Of a stretch of DNA of 64,000 bases, positions 1 to 20,756 are shown piece by piece (within the stretch, counting starts at the first letter, position 1; every line of letters starts with the position of its first letter). Source of the DNA: Piscicola geometra. Its lineage: Eukaryota > Annelida > Clitellata > Hirudinida > Piscicolidae. The position numbers and the translations under genes are program-made. The notes beneath the pieces were generated by a model, which did no database searches, was not told the DNA's origin, and saw only the letters and a list, made by a program, of their open reading frames with translations. The DNA is taken from contig OX030955.1 in NCBI GenBank assembly GCA_943735955.1, positions 9,656,647 to 9,720,646 of the forward strand, in the 5' to 3' direction.

Positions 1-790
1 GACTTGGTGGAAAGAGTTGATAGTTGAAAGTCTCATGAAGGCCTTATGGAGCAATAAAGAGGATTTAAATCTTCAATATTGGGAAAAATCTTCAAGATGG
101 AAGTGTTTCCATTTTAATAGACTAAAAAATATTTTTATCAAAAAGATATATGATTGATATTTTCTATTAATTAAATAATATTTCAGTGAAGCAGTAATTG
201 AAATGAATTAGAAATGAATAAATAAATTATCAGAATTATTGTTTGTTTTAAGATATTTATTCGTTGAAAACACTATGCCGTTTCAGGCGAATTCTTTCTA
301 CCACTTTTATCTTTGCTATAGTAAAAATAAAAGTCCATTAATTTTGAGAATTCAAGATATTTTATGACTTTTCTGTTACCATTGCTTTGAAAACACAGAG
401 AAAAAAGAAATAAAAAATTGGAAGACACTGTGAAAGGATATTGTTTATGAAGAGACAAGCAAACAAGGAAGATATGTGAGAAGGACGCCTCAGAAGATAA
501 TTAAGTGTTTGCTCGCGAAGTATTCTGGAAGAAAGGACGAAGCATGGAGGCAGCAGCGATGGGAAGAGAAAGTGAGAAAGAGTGACTAATGAGCTATGAA
601 TTGTTGCATAGGGGTGAAGGTTTTGTATGTTAAAGTGAGGGAGAGCTAATAGAAGATCTAAATGAGGAAGGGGTGTGAAATGAAGGAGGATAGTTGAGCG
701 TGAACACCTCTGTAACTCGAGAGCTTGAAGAGTTCAACAAGATAGCTTCCAAAAATAATTTTTTAAAATGATAAAATTATTTTTAGCAAA

Positions 791-958
791 ATAAAAATGT
801 TAAAAAGTTTTTAAAATGTAAACAAATTTTTTAAATGTAAAAAAGTTTTTAAAATGTAAACAAATTTTTAAAATGTAAAAAAGTTTTTAAAATGTAAAAA
901 AGTTTTTAAAATGTAAAAAAAATTTTTAAATGTAAAAAAGTTTTTAAAATTTAAAAAA
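791..958. repeat. A/T minisatellite, unit about 19 bp
   Basis: About nine imperfect copies of a unit close to GTTTTTAAAATGTAAAAAA, with small length differences between copies. Confidence 0.8.
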
Positions 959-2481
959 TGTGAAGAATTTGGAAATGAGAAATGCGTTGGTCTGAATAAG
1001 TCGTATAAATAATTAAAATGTGATATAGAGAAAAAAATATTTGAAAAATGCGAGAGAAGCAGTTTATTTGCTTAAAAGAGAGGAGATAAAACTCAACAAA
1101 GTAACAATGAATCATTGCAAAGCTTAAGTTTTAAAATGATTTTTGAGAAGATTTTACCGAATCAGATGTTACACTTTAGCACTTTGTCGAGTTTTATTTT
1201 CTTTTGTTTGCTTTTTTTTAATAAAAAAAAACTTATTTTAATTGTAATAGATTATTTTTTGGAAAAAAATTAATGAAGTGATAATGATGACAACAATTAT
1301 AAAATTTTGTAAATAAATAAAACAAAAAAGATGTTGAGAAAAACACTTTTTTTTGGGAGGAATATATAAAATATAATTTTGCAGCTTGCCTATTTTGTTT
1401 TTCATGAATAAATTAAAAACTATTTCTAGAATTTAAAATATTTGAAAGCTTAAAATGTGTGTTAGGAGGCTTCAAGGCCAGTATTCGGATGGTTATCAGA
1501 TGTTTGAAATGTATTTTTAAACGATTCTATGAATAGAATCCCAGATTAAAATCTTTTTAAATATCTTCAAAAACCTGATTAATCAATAATCTCCCAGTAT
1601 AAATGTTGGGAGTTTATTTGGGAAAATTATTTCAAGAAGTTCGAAAGAAAGAATGACACACGAATATCTTCGCGTCAAGTTTTCGCGTAATGGAAGAGGA
1701 GGAATTCTGAAATGTTTGTACTTGTATTGAAAAGAGAGCAATCTGCAACAGCAAGCAAACACACGCACCATCACGCGTAAACACTTTTATGGACAGCAGC
1801 AATGGCGGAATGGAGAGGCGAATGAGTCGAGATGATGGTGTGAGTGGAGAGAAGCAAATCAAAACAACAGTTATGAAAATGGTTATTAATCATGAAATAA
1901 CTCAAAAAACAACAATAATAATAATAAATTAATATATGCATAACGATGAATACTACCATCATTATTATGGCATATTTTTATTTTAGGAAATGTTTACCAA
2001 CCATAAATTAGCGCCCCTTTGTGTACATTCGCCTGCAAGCGTGCAACTTCACAACTTCCATAACTACTTACATAACTACACTTCCCTTTCTTCTTCAATT
2101 ATAAACCTCTCTTTTTCCCTCACTCACATCACTTACTCATTTATTTATATATAAAATTCACATCGATAACCACCTTTAGAAACCTAAAGTCACACATCCA
2201 GTCATGTTAAGCTTACGACAGCGCATGACAAACCAAGAACATTTTTCCCAGCATTGAAATAGCATCGACATAAACACTTTCATATTTATATCAGCATGAC
2301 GTATGGCCACTTGGACACCCGCTACGAGAAGCTTACAATTCTTTGGGTACAAAAAAATGGAAATCTTTTGAAGAAAGTTTTCTTTGACAAGAAAATATAA
2401 TCAGGTTAGGTTGCCACTCTAGTCCGGAATGTCTTCTCAACTTCTTCTTTGAGAAATCTTTCAATGTAGAAATTTTTTAAA

Positions 2482-2771
2482 ATAGAAATGTACTTTTAGA
2501 ATAAATGTACTTGTCTTTAGAAAAAATGTACTGGTCTTTAGAATAGATGTACTTGTCTTTAGAATAAATGTACTTGTCTTTAGAATAAATGTACTGGTCT
2601 TTAGAATAGATGTACTTGTCTTTAGAATAAATGTACTTGTCTTTAGAATAAATGTACTGGTCTTTAGAATAGATGTACTTATCTTTAGAATAAATGTACT
2701 TGTTTTTAGAATATATGTACTTGTCTTTAGAATAATTGTACTTGTCTTTTGAATAAGGGGACTTGTCTTTT
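2482..2771. repeat. 21-bp minisatellite with a 63-bp higher-order period
   Basis: About twelve copies of a 21-bp unit close to TTTAGAATAAATGTACTTGTC. Variants recur every third unit: a unit with ACTGGTC is followed by one with ATAGATG and then by a plain unit. The array therefore seems to have grown by trimers. The last copies are degenerate. Confidence 0.85.
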
Positions 2772-5700
2772 CCTTAAAGTCTTAATGTTCTTTTTATATT
2801 TCCATTGACCGCTCTACATTTGTTACGCCATAATTCTCATTTTCAATTCCTATGCGCTACAGCAGAACGTTTTTCTTGTGGAATTCTATCGAGTCGTGCA
2901 ATTACATCTTCCTGAAACTCTCTTTTGAGTTTTTTTTCAAGCAGTTAGGAGCTGCAATTTTTATATTTTTAATTCATTAGAAATACGCTTTAAAAATAAA
3001 ATTTATTTAAAATTAATTTAGCATTTTTTAAATTCAAAATAGGAATGAATTCATTTAATAATTTGAAAATGGAAAGACTAATTTATAGGCGTTTCCTATA
3101 TATTCGTTAATGGCTAAAGGGGTTGTTTTAAAAGCTTTAATTGCTGGCAGCTTAAACATGTGTTTAAGGTGTATTTATAAAGTGCGTGGAATGCGCTAAA
3201 AGCACACAATGCATTAAAAGGCGCTCACTTGAGGCATAAATCATTGATAAAAAGAACTTTTCCAACACTTTTAGTTTCGGAGGCAAAAGCCTTAAAGAAA
3301 TTGTGAAGGTCGAGATGAAATAAAATGATAATTATAAGTTTTTATTCTTTTTTGTGTGAATATTTTCAAATCTGCTACACATTGAATTTGCTGAAAGGGG
3401 AAGCAAGCTTTGCTAGTATTGAAAAAGAACATAAGAATGAACGAGTGGGCTGTACGGGGAAGATAACAATAAAATGGACGCTTTATTTGTACGAATGTGC
3501 GAGAAAAACATGGCGTAAAAGTGCTTTTCAAAGAAGTGAAACGATCAAATTATCAAAGAAGAGAATGATAAAACTATAATTGCGACCAAAAAAACAAAAA
3601 TTTGAAAATAGTAAACTTCACGTTTCCTCTTCATATAACAGCATGCCTTCTTAAAAACATCTATATAGAATTTTTCTAGACCACTTATTTTTATTAGCAA
3701 GCGAACTAATGAAAAAGTTTCAGAATGCCTGAAAATAATCTTTTCTTGGTTAAACTCTTTTGACCACATTCAATACTGACACTTCTCTAGCACCGAAAGG
3801 CAAAAGCCTTCTTTGGGACAATGCCACTTTCAGCGAGCACTCACCGAGTGTTTGCCTACAGACGTTGGTCAGGAAATGCGAGGAGACAGCATGAAGCGAC
3901 AGGACATGCGCCGCTGAGCCTCGCTGGCGACTTCCTCAAGCACTAATGGCGACTCAATGGCATTTTAAGTAGCCTCCCATCAATAATGCCATGGCGACGC
4001 TGCTTCTGAGTTTAAAGCACTAAGAGAGTCTTCCATTTAATTCCGCACGGACTTGCAGCTAATCCAGAAACAATCGGAAACAGTCAAACAAGTATGAGGA
4101 ACTTTTGAAAACGCAATAAAAGGTTTATTGGAAGCACTCAAAGCAAAACGATAGTGTCGTTTCTAGCGTGAGGTTTCTCGAAAATATTCTCAATCAACTT
4201 TTTATTTTTTTCATCTCGGTATTTTTCTTTGCCTACATAAAAATGCTTGTTGAGTTATGAGAGAATTCCTCGATTTTTTCGCTTCTATCGTAAATCAAAG
4301 ATTTTGAAGTTGAAAGAACAAAACAAGGCTCAAAGGGTCGAGAAAAGACGTTAAGATTTGAAAACATTGCTCATGAAAGAGTAGAGAAGACAGACGATGA
4401 TGCAGAGATGAGGATGATGCACGAGGAGAGGGAAGCAAACAGACACTTGGAAACGATTCGAACCAACACAAACATACGCACGCCGAAAGAAGTATCCTAC
4501 AACCAGAGAAAAATGCCGCTGAAGAAGTATTAAAAATATATGGAAAGAAGATGAAAAAATAATACATTATAACAAAAAATATGTAAAAAGCCTGTGAGAA
4601 CAAACGTCACGGCACCTATAACTCGCCAAGGACAAAACTTGAGGAACAACATTGCCAATAACAACCAAGGTTCAACCCGGGTGCACTACTGAGAGTTCAA
4701 GGACGTGGAAAACACGTAGACTTTTCAAGGTCACTAACTTTTAAGCAATAAAACTATTAAATAACTCGTGTCATTTACTCTAAAATTCTTTTTTTTGTAT
4801 TTAAGTCTAAATTGTGAGAAAAGATGTGTGTTAGTGAAAGAAAAGAAGTTGTTTAGAAAGAGATGCCACCTTGAATTATACATTTTCCAGTTGAGGTAGT
4901 ATTGAGATTATAACACAGAAATGAGACTTCGCTCTTAGGAAGAAGGCTTCAGTTGTTGGTGCTGGTGATGGGCCGAAAGCGGTTGGTGATTTTGTGGGGA
5001 AAATTATTTTAGCATTTGTTATATTTAATACATGAAAAGTTTTTGTTTTCAATTAAAATTTTACAAATATTAGTTTTAATATTTTATAACGCCAGAGTTT
5101 AGGTAAAGGTGATTCCAAACAATGAAATCTTTGGAAAAATCTTCTGTGGAAACAGAACAAAGGCATTATAATAACAGTTAATTATGACAAGAGTCAAACA
5201 GTGTAGGCTGAAATAATATTTCCTACAAAATATGATTCTTTTTTTTTAACCATTCAGTGGCTTTTGGAACAATTATTCATGATTATATTCATCCGCCCAT
5301 CCTCGATCCACCATTATTTTCAACTAATCCTTTACTTACGTTTATAAATCAAATCTATTATCCGGGTCTTTGTGCACTTTCAGTATTTTTGCTGCCGAAT
5401 AATATATTTTAATTTCATTGATAAATATTTCGGAATATTTACACAAATAAAATTGTAAAATCAAAAACATAAACTTTTTCCGTGATTTATTTTCCGGCCT
5501 AATATGGTGGAATGAAAAAGCGCTAAATCATTTTTTTCCGAATAAAACATTATTTGAGTTTGTTTTTTATTCATGCCCATTGCTATCATCCCAATCTGAA
5601 GCAGTGCTATCATTTCTTCCATCATCACAACAAACATCACCCAGATTCTTCAAGAATACTAACCACATCCACATTTTAACAACTTCCAACGTTTCCAAAC

Positions 5701-6194
5701 CGCTTTTTTTATTTATCTATTCAACATTTCATAAATCTTCCACTATAAAAACAAAAATATAAAAATAACTCTTACTGGATGGCCATCGAATTCCCCTCCC
5801 AACCAGTTATCCATCGACTTTTCTCCATTTCATAGCCCTTATTTTTTCATTCTTTTTTCTTACGGTCACACCACTCCCCATCCACTCACGCCACTTTTCA
5901 ACTTTTTTCTTTTTCACGAACACACCACCTTTTTCACAGCCATCTTCTATACAACCATACCACTTTCTTCCCATTCACCATCTCGTTACAGCTACACCAT
6001 CCCCTTCCTCCAATCCACACCACAACCCTCCCTCATCCACACCACCCTCCTCCATTCACAACATCATTACCATTCTTTTCTCAACCACATCACCACCCTT
6101 CTCCATTCACACCACCACCCTCCTTCTCCCAACCCCACCCCCTCCTCCATTCACAACACAACCACCCTCCTTCCTTCTCAACCACTCCACCCTC

Positions 6195-6347
6195 CTCTTC
6201 TCCATTACACCCATCCCTCTTCCGTGCACTCACTCCTCCTCCATGCACTCACTCCTCCTCCATGCACTCATCCCTCTTCCGTGCACTCACCCCTCCTCCA
6301 TGCACTCATCCCTCCTCCATGCACTCACCCCTTTTCCATGCACTCAC
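6195..6347. repeat. Tandem repeat carrying splice-donor-like motifs
   Basis: About seven copies of a roughly 20-bp unit read on the plus strand as CTCCTCCATGCACTCA(C/T)CC. On the minus strand, the sense of the receptor gene, several copies contain GTGAGTGCATGG. The same string forms the 5' splice site of the adjacent receptor exon at 6348, so the array starts exactly at that donor. Confidence 0.7.
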
Positions 6348-14896
<8,549 letters not shown>

Positions 14897-16722
14897 AGCA
14901 TAGTAAATAAAGTGGGCATTCTTTGACGCTCTGATTCGATGCTTTTGTATGGCTGTGAGTGTGGCTGCTGCAAATTCGCTTTTTTTTGGGACTTTTTTTC
15001 CAAAAGTGTTAAGATAAATATAGGTTACTGATTACAAAAGGCTTTGTTCTGGAACAAGGTTTTTATCCGTTTGTTCAGATATTAGGGTTGAGAAAGACTT
15101 TTATATATTATTAGACTTTACCTATTTATATCTTAACTCTATTTTTTAAATTGAACAACTTTGTGTTTAAATTAATTTTTGAAAAACGTTTTATTGGTTT
15201 TACAAGCTAATGGTGTTTTATAGATACAGCTTAGTCATCCGTACAGATAAGGAAACTGGATGGAAGGATGGAGATTATTGCAAAGTTTTTCTTCAAAACC
15301 TATTCAACAAAGACAGTAACAACGTCATCAAAGAAAATAACTATCCAGAATCTTTATCATCATGCAGGATCTTTCAATAGTCTGCAAGCAAACGATCAGT
15401 CCACCCAATGAACCATCACACGAGAATCTCTTTGCCTCGTTTACTTATCCCAAGCAACAATTAAAATTAACTTTCAGCTTCAGCATCTTCAACCCTTCAT
15501 TTCCATCCACGTCTCCGTTCTTTTATCCTTTCCCGACTCAAACTTATACGCCGATTTGATATACACATTTTTATACCCTCGCGCTTATCTATATATCTAT
15601 TGAAATATATATGCGTGTATTTTTGGGTATGCTTGCATCTATTGGTATTGTAGCAAAAATGAGAATGAAAGGGGTTGCTTTATAAACTGTATTCAGTACA
15701 CATCTAGAATTTTGATAACATTCGATAAAGTAAGAGAGATTACTTTCAATTTTTCACGCATTTTCGTTCATTTTATAAAGAAACTCATTAATACTGGCAC
15801 CTTGTAATGCAATTATTTTATCTCTCATTATATATTTTTATTGCTTTTTCAGTTTTTCTTCTGAAAATAAGAAGAATTTCAAATATAAACTAAAGTTAAA
15901 ACTCTTTTATTTAAATTATAACTTATTAATATTTCCAATAAATGTTTCTCATTAATTTCCGAAAAAATACTACATCAAAATAGCGCCAAGTGTGCAACTA
16001 TTCTAAAATATTATAGTTTCGGTTGCCAACAAATTCCCATGGTGGAAAATTCTATAAAAAAAAGTTAATCTAGTTGAACGTAATGATCTTTCGTTTAATA
16101 TTAAAACATATTCATATGTTTAAAAGGATTTTAAGGTTTACATATTCAGTAGTGAACTTTTATTAGACTTGGGAGGATATCGTATAATACAATACCTGTA
16201 CAAGACAGATGAGTCAATCCATGCTTCATTATTCAAGGCACAACATCTCCAAATAATTGTGCTTTTAGACTTGAGTCCATGACTTTCCGTCAAGAGATTT
16301 AACAAATTTGAAGCAGGAGTAGCAAGTGCTTAATGAAAATGATTAAGCAACAATTTTAGTTCACTTGATTTTTTTAAAGCTATTAAAAAATTTAAAATAT
16401 TATTTTTGGCATTTTAATCACAGGCATTTATATAGCGCTTTTTGTTTAACTAAAAAGCGCTTTTCAAATAAATTTGTTAAATAAAACGGTTTTTAGACCA
16501 CTACCAATATATGTATATATATCAATTTAAATATTTTAAAAAAACAAAAAAACAATCATTCTCAATAATCAATCTCACCCACACCACCATGACAATCACC
16601 GCCAAAAAATCACTATCACCACCAATAAAAAACTCAATCACCCCCACAGTACCAACACTCATACCAAAGCACAATCATCACCACATAATCCTCAAAACCA
16701 CAAAACACAATCATCATTCTTC
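14897..16722. other. Upstream flank of the receptor gene, no gene recognised
   Basis: AT-rich, with no recognised coding exon. At 16425-16475 a hairpin of the AAGCGC..GCGCTT type resembles the 3' ends of the L2/CR1-like elements seen elsewhere in the window, here in minus orientation. Confidence 0.45.
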
Positions 16723-16857
16723 TCAATTTTTTGTCTTGCCACTGGTGCCGAGGCTGCGATAGAGGGTGAAGGAGAAGTCCTTGCCAACACTGGAACTGCT
16801 GCTGCTATAGAAGGATTTCTCCTTTATGTCGCAGCTCACTTGATTCCCTGCGGCCAT
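16723..16857 (-). CDS. Possible small coding exon or short ORF, unknown product
   Basis: A 44-codon frame begins MAAGNQVSCDIKEKSF, continues with a run of six serines, then VGKDFSFTLYRSLGTSGK, and ends at TGA. Its base composition is clearly richer in G+C and less repetitive than the flanks, which resembles the real exons nearby. It could be a terminal exon (an AG lies just inside, after GCCGC), a first exon using a GT near the 3' end, or chance. The product is not recognised. An in-frame stop lies three codons upstream of the ATG. Confidence 0.3.
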   Translation of the reverse strand: MAAGNQVSCDIKEKSFYSSSSSSVGKDFSFTLYRSLGTSGKTKN

Positions 16858-17279
16858 TCCTTGACAGATTCAAAACAACCAACATTCGCACAAAAAACAT
16901 TCTTAATTAAACTTAATTTTTATTTAGACTTAAGATTCTTTAATTATATAAATTTAAACTACGGAAACTTTAAAAAATAATTCTGTTTTGGAAATTGAGT
17001 TTTTGATTTACTTTTCTTTGTTTTATTTAACCAAAGACAAATGAAAGATGGAATTTGGTTTTCACTTCAATGAAGATTAACTTTCTTCTCTGATGTAAAC
17101 AATTTCACTGCTCTAGCAAGTTCGCCAAAGAGACGCCTATGTGAAATTATTGTTAGATATGCATCATCTTAAGTTTAATTTAAACAGTTTTAAAAATCTA
17201 TTTATTCTAAATAATGATATATTTTTATATTATAATTATTGAATTTCCCTTCTGACAGAAAATTCATTTACAACTTACC

Positions 17280-18167
17280 ATGGAAGGACAGAGTAGCGAG
17301 AGGGGTGGTGTATTGATGAATGAAAATTTTGATTTGAGGGTTTACATTAAAAATAATTTTTCAGAGCCATCAGATCCACTTCTGAATGGTTTTGTTTATT
17401 CTTTTTTTTGTGAGCCTGCTAGTGGTAAAGCACGTCGTCCCAATTGGGCTGAAGTATTAAGAAAAGTGCAGGGTACGAACAGATTTGGTGTTACTATAAC
17501 TGCTGTGAGGGCTGAATTAGTTAAAGTTTATGAATGTGTACGAAAATTAAATTGGGAAAAAAATTTGAAATTTTTTAAAAATGAATTAGTAGACTATCTT
17601 GCCATGCCATTTAGATTTCAGCCAATAAAAGCTCCAGTAGGGTTAGGTTTAGATGAGACGGGTGCTGAGGAATCAGTTGCAAGTTTACAAGAATCAACCA
17701 CTGGTACATTTGCATCAGAATTATCCAGTACTTCATCTAGGATAATGAAGGATGGCAAATTTAATAAAAATGGCAATGGTTGTGAATATAAAAAGAAGAC
17801 TTCACAGCAATCTGGTGAATTAATTTGTGCATTAAGGGCTAGGATTAGAATGCTTGCAGAAGAGAACAGAGTCCTGAAGCAGAAGGCAAAGAGAAGAAGG
17901 TCCTCGTTGGACGTGTGGAAGTCCAAGTACCAGGAGGAGAAAAAAAAGAAGATTAAGGATATTAATCTAAATATAATTAAAAATCTAAAGATAAGTCAAA
18001 CTTTACTTAGAAGGCGTAATACAGAAGCTAAACTAAGAAATGCATTGTTAATTAAAGGCCTTAATGACAAAATAGATAAGCTAAATAGGGAATTAAAAAG
18101 ACTTCGACCTTCCAATGAACAGCTTCACACAGACATGATTAATGGAAACATTTCTTTAAATATTTGA
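17280..18167 (+). CDS. Unrecognised 295-aa coiled-coil protein (copy A)
   Basis: A single open frame from an ATG in good context (ACCATGG). An AG at the end of TTCCCTTCTGACAG lies about 20 bp upstream and could be the 3' splice site of a 5'-UTR intron. Residues about 1-110 form a probably globular domain rich in aromatic and charged residues (FDLRVYIKNNFSEPSDPLLN, ..SFFCEP.., WAEVLRKVQG, NELVDYLAMPFRF). Residues about 120-165 are an acidic Ser/Thr-rich linker. Residues about 175-285 are a strongly basic helix with heptad-like spacing (RIRMLAEENRVLKQKAKRRR onwards), so a coiled coil or basic DNA/RNA-binding region is likely, with a nuclear-localisation-like KRRR. No family was recognised. It could be a host gene or an accessory ORF of a mobile element. 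An AATAAA lies at 18413. Confidence 0.6.
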   Translation: MEGQSSERGGVLMNENFDLRVYIKNNFSEPSDPLLNGFVYSFFCEPASGKARRPNWAEVLRKVQGTNRFGVTITAVRAELVKVYECVRKLNWEKNLKFFKNELVDYLAMPFRFQPIKAPVGLGLDETGAEESVASLQESTTGTFASELSSTSSRIMKDGKFNKNGNGCEYKKKTSQQSGELICALRARIRMLAEENRVLKQKAKRRRSSLDVWKSKYQEEKKKKIKDINLNIIKNLKISQTLLRRRNTEAKLRNALLIKGLNDKIDKLNRELKRLRPSNEQLHTDMINGNISLNI

Positions 18168-18226
18168 ACAAACTTACTTTCTTATTTATAGACTTGTTTT
18201 ATTTTTGTCATAATATTTCATTGATT

Positions 18227-18370
18227 GTCAGGTCGGGTTCAGAACCTGCTACTAGTACCACGTAGACTAGTACAACCTGTGTCGTGGTCGGGTCGTCGGC
18301 GACTAAACCGGCAAGCCAACCATCTTGTCTCGAGAAATCGAACTTTTTGGTGGGAGGCTTTATTGGCATA
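18227..18370. repeat. GC-rich block 3' of the coiled-coil ORF (copy A)
   Basis: A G+C-rich island in AT-rich surroundings, with two direct copies of ACTAGTAC and a GTCGTCGGCGAC near-palindrome. It is almost unchanged in unit B (34103-34246). It may be part of a SINE body or a structured 3' UTR; the identity is unknown. Confidence 0.5.
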
Positions 18371-18717
18371 CAACTAAGACATTTATTGTTCTACTGATTG
18401 TGTCATTTTCATAATAAAAAAATTAAAAACGTGTTTTGATACTTCTTTTTTAAAACACGAAATAAAATATATATTTTAATATACAACAATATAATTTTTA
18501 ATGATGTAAAACGAACCTCATTTTCGATTTATACTGCCCGTTAAGAACGCATGACACCTTTTTTTACCTTACACCATGTTAAAGCTGATTTCTAGTTAAA
18601 GCTATTCTGATTTCAACCTTCAAATGTCTCTATCCATATTTATGTTAAAGGAAATGGTTATAAACAGACAATCCACCGAATGCCGAAATATTGCCTCGAT
18701 GCTAGATAAAAATTATT

Positions 18718-18903
18718 TGATAATAATAATAAGGACGAGCATTATTATAGTGGCGTATAACCCGAACGGGCTTCCAGGCCACTTAGGCTGCATATTTTCA
18801 TTTGCGTCTTTGGGTTACTAGGGCATTGGTTGCACTTGAACCTTAGATCTTTCATTATTGGTCAAGTCGAGAGACGTTGCCGACTGAGCTACCCACTCAC
18901 CGC
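18718..18903 (-). mobile_element. tRNA-derived SINE (copy A)
   Basis: Read on the minus strand it starts with a tRNA-like head carrying a perfect A box (TAGCTCAGTCGG) and a B-box-like GGTTCAAGTGC. A unique body follows (CCTGGAAGCCCGTTCGGGTT) and then a short TTATTATTAT tail. Related copies are at 34655-34845 and 59367-59505. Confidence 0.75.
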
Positions 18904-19090
18904 TACGATCAATGCTGTCCTACTGGACCTGTGCAAAGCCTTCAATAAAGTGCCCCACAAGATACTTTCTATTAAGTTGGACGATTACGGTATCCTTAAT
19001 ACCTGCTGAAATGGAAAAATACTTTTTCAGCTACAAGCAAGTTCTTGTCGAAAGTAACACGCCAACCCAGCCTTATGTCCCATCTCGACA
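18904..19090 (+). mobile_element. Non-LTR retrotransposon RT fragment (copy A)
   Basis: Reads NAVLLDLCKAFNKVPHKIL then KLDDYGIL before a stop. This matches the reverse-transcriptase stretch usually written LDFSKAFDKVPH in LINE elements (the catalytic YADD box is not seen). It is a decayed fragment, abutted by the SINE. Confidence 0.75.
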
Positions 19091-19495
19091 GTGCCTCATT
19101 TCTATCAGATCAATCTGTAACAAATGCATGTAGAATGGTTAGGCATGTTATTTACATTAAATCCTTCAACAATCATAAATTATTAATGAAAGATTGATAG
19201 GGTGGTGCGTGTACCTGCCCTCTCGTCATGAATCTAAATGATATTATGGGTTTTAATGGTGCCTTTGTTGCCTGTGGCTTGCGCATGTGACACGTAAAGC
19301 ATAGAGCAACACAGTCATACAACTTAGACACTTCATCAGCTGGTTATGTCAAAAAAGTCTTCAACAAAAGCAACGGGCTTCCAGGCAGAGATTATGGTTG
19401 TGTCATTGGCATTCTGCAAAAATATTTATTAGGTAAAAAAAATTTTTTTAATAATTATATTTTTATATATTATAATAAAATCAAAATTACTTATT

Positions 19496-20430
19496 TGAGA
19501 CTTTGAGACAAAGTACATCCTTAAGTCCTAAAGCTGCATGCGAAATAAGCTGGAACCCTCATCTTTTGACCCATTTATTAAAGACAAGAGAATTTCTTCT
19601 CTTTTTTATACATCTTTTAATTTCATCTCTTTTTTCTTTACATATTGTTTTGCTAGTATTCCTTAAATTTAAATATTTGACTCGACAAAAATCTAAATAA
19701 ATAAAATCACAATTACCTACTTGAGATTTTGAGGGTAGACAAAGTACGTTCTCAAGCCCTAAAGCTGCATGCGAAAGAAGCTGGAACTCTCGGCTCTTGA
19801 GGTGCATGAAGTGGTTCTAGGTTAAAAAGACTGCAGGATAAAAAGTCTTCGGATAAAAAGTCTTCAGGATAAAAAGTCTTCAAGATTCTTTGTCAACTAT
19901 ATGATTTTTAATTGATTTTTCAAATCACTTCATTTTTTCAGTAGATATAGTTCTGATGGAAACACCCTTAAGGGGGGTTTGAAATTTTGTCCCCAAGTAT
20001 TGATTTACAATATTGAATTCAGCATACACTATTCTATAAAGTGCCTTAAATGTCATCTTGATTTGTCCACTATATGATTGTTAATCGATTTTTAACCCAA
20101 TTAACTTTTTATTAGTAGTAGCAACAGACTTTCTTCATTTTTTCAGTATAATTATTATTTTCAACATCTTCGGAAGCTGTAATAACAAAAGTAATTTTAA
20201 AAAAACAAACAATTTGAAATTGATTCACTTATAACTTACTTTTAATTTTCGATGGAAAAATGATGGAAACTTCCTGCACCTCGGCTCTTGACCCATTTAT
20301 TAAAGACTAGAGAATTTCTTTTCTTTTTTATTCATCATTTAATTTCATCTCCTTTTTCTTTACATATTGTTTTGCTAGTATTGTTTTAAATTGAATATTT
20401 GACTCGGTAAAAATCTAAATAAATTTGTCT
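19496..20430. repeat. Duplicated repeat block with nested TIR element (copy A)
   Basis: The stretch 19557-19703 recurs at 20281-20425 in direct orientation. Between them, 19802-20277 behaves like an insert. It starts GGTGCATGAAG, ends CTTCCTGCAC(C) (inverted ends with one mismatch), and is bordered on both sides by CTCGGCTCTTGA. It carries three to four copies of GGATAAAAAGTCTTC near its left end, the same motif as in the transposon inside P5. Unit B repeats all of this at about 35437-36367. Confidence 0.55.
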
Positions 20431-20756
20431 TTGATTATCCATTGTTTACTATCTTATCTTAACTTATTTAAAAACTTATCTTTCAAAAATGATCTTAACT
20501 TTCTTGAAACTTTATCAAATAACAAATACTTTTATCCACTTATTTATCAAATAAAAAAGCAAATTCTAGTTTGGTACAAATAGCTAAAAAAGATTCCTAT
20601 TTCGCATGCAGAAAGAAAGTTTAGACGGGAGACCAAATATGGATGGAACATATATACTATATAGTATATAGTATATGGACTTATGAGCTTCTAGTTTCAT
20701 TTTAAATTTCATTTTAGGCAACTATGACCGTGCTACACATTTATGGTCATAACAGG

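Larger units (their letters stand above)
1..6194. other. No gene recognised; probable nAChR intron or intergenic DNA
   Basis: AT-rich sequence with stop codons in all frames and no recognisable protein similarity. It lies 3' of the last receptor exon found on the minus strand, so it may be intron of that gene. The segment 3780-4080 is richer in G+C than its surroundings, but I could not read a plausible exon in it. Tandem repeats inside are listed separately. Confidence 0.5.

Noticed and set aside
791..2771. Regular repeats considered as a CRISPR array
   Set aside because: The units are contiguous, without unique spacers, and the genome is eukaryotic.
4295..4603. 102-aa minus-strand frame rich in Phe, Ser and Leu
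   Set aside because: No domain, no exon-like composition and no plausible splice context.
17618..17926. 102-aa minus-strand frame inside the coiled-coil ORF
   Set aside because: An antisense shadow; the plus-strand frame is longer and has in-frame indels between copies.
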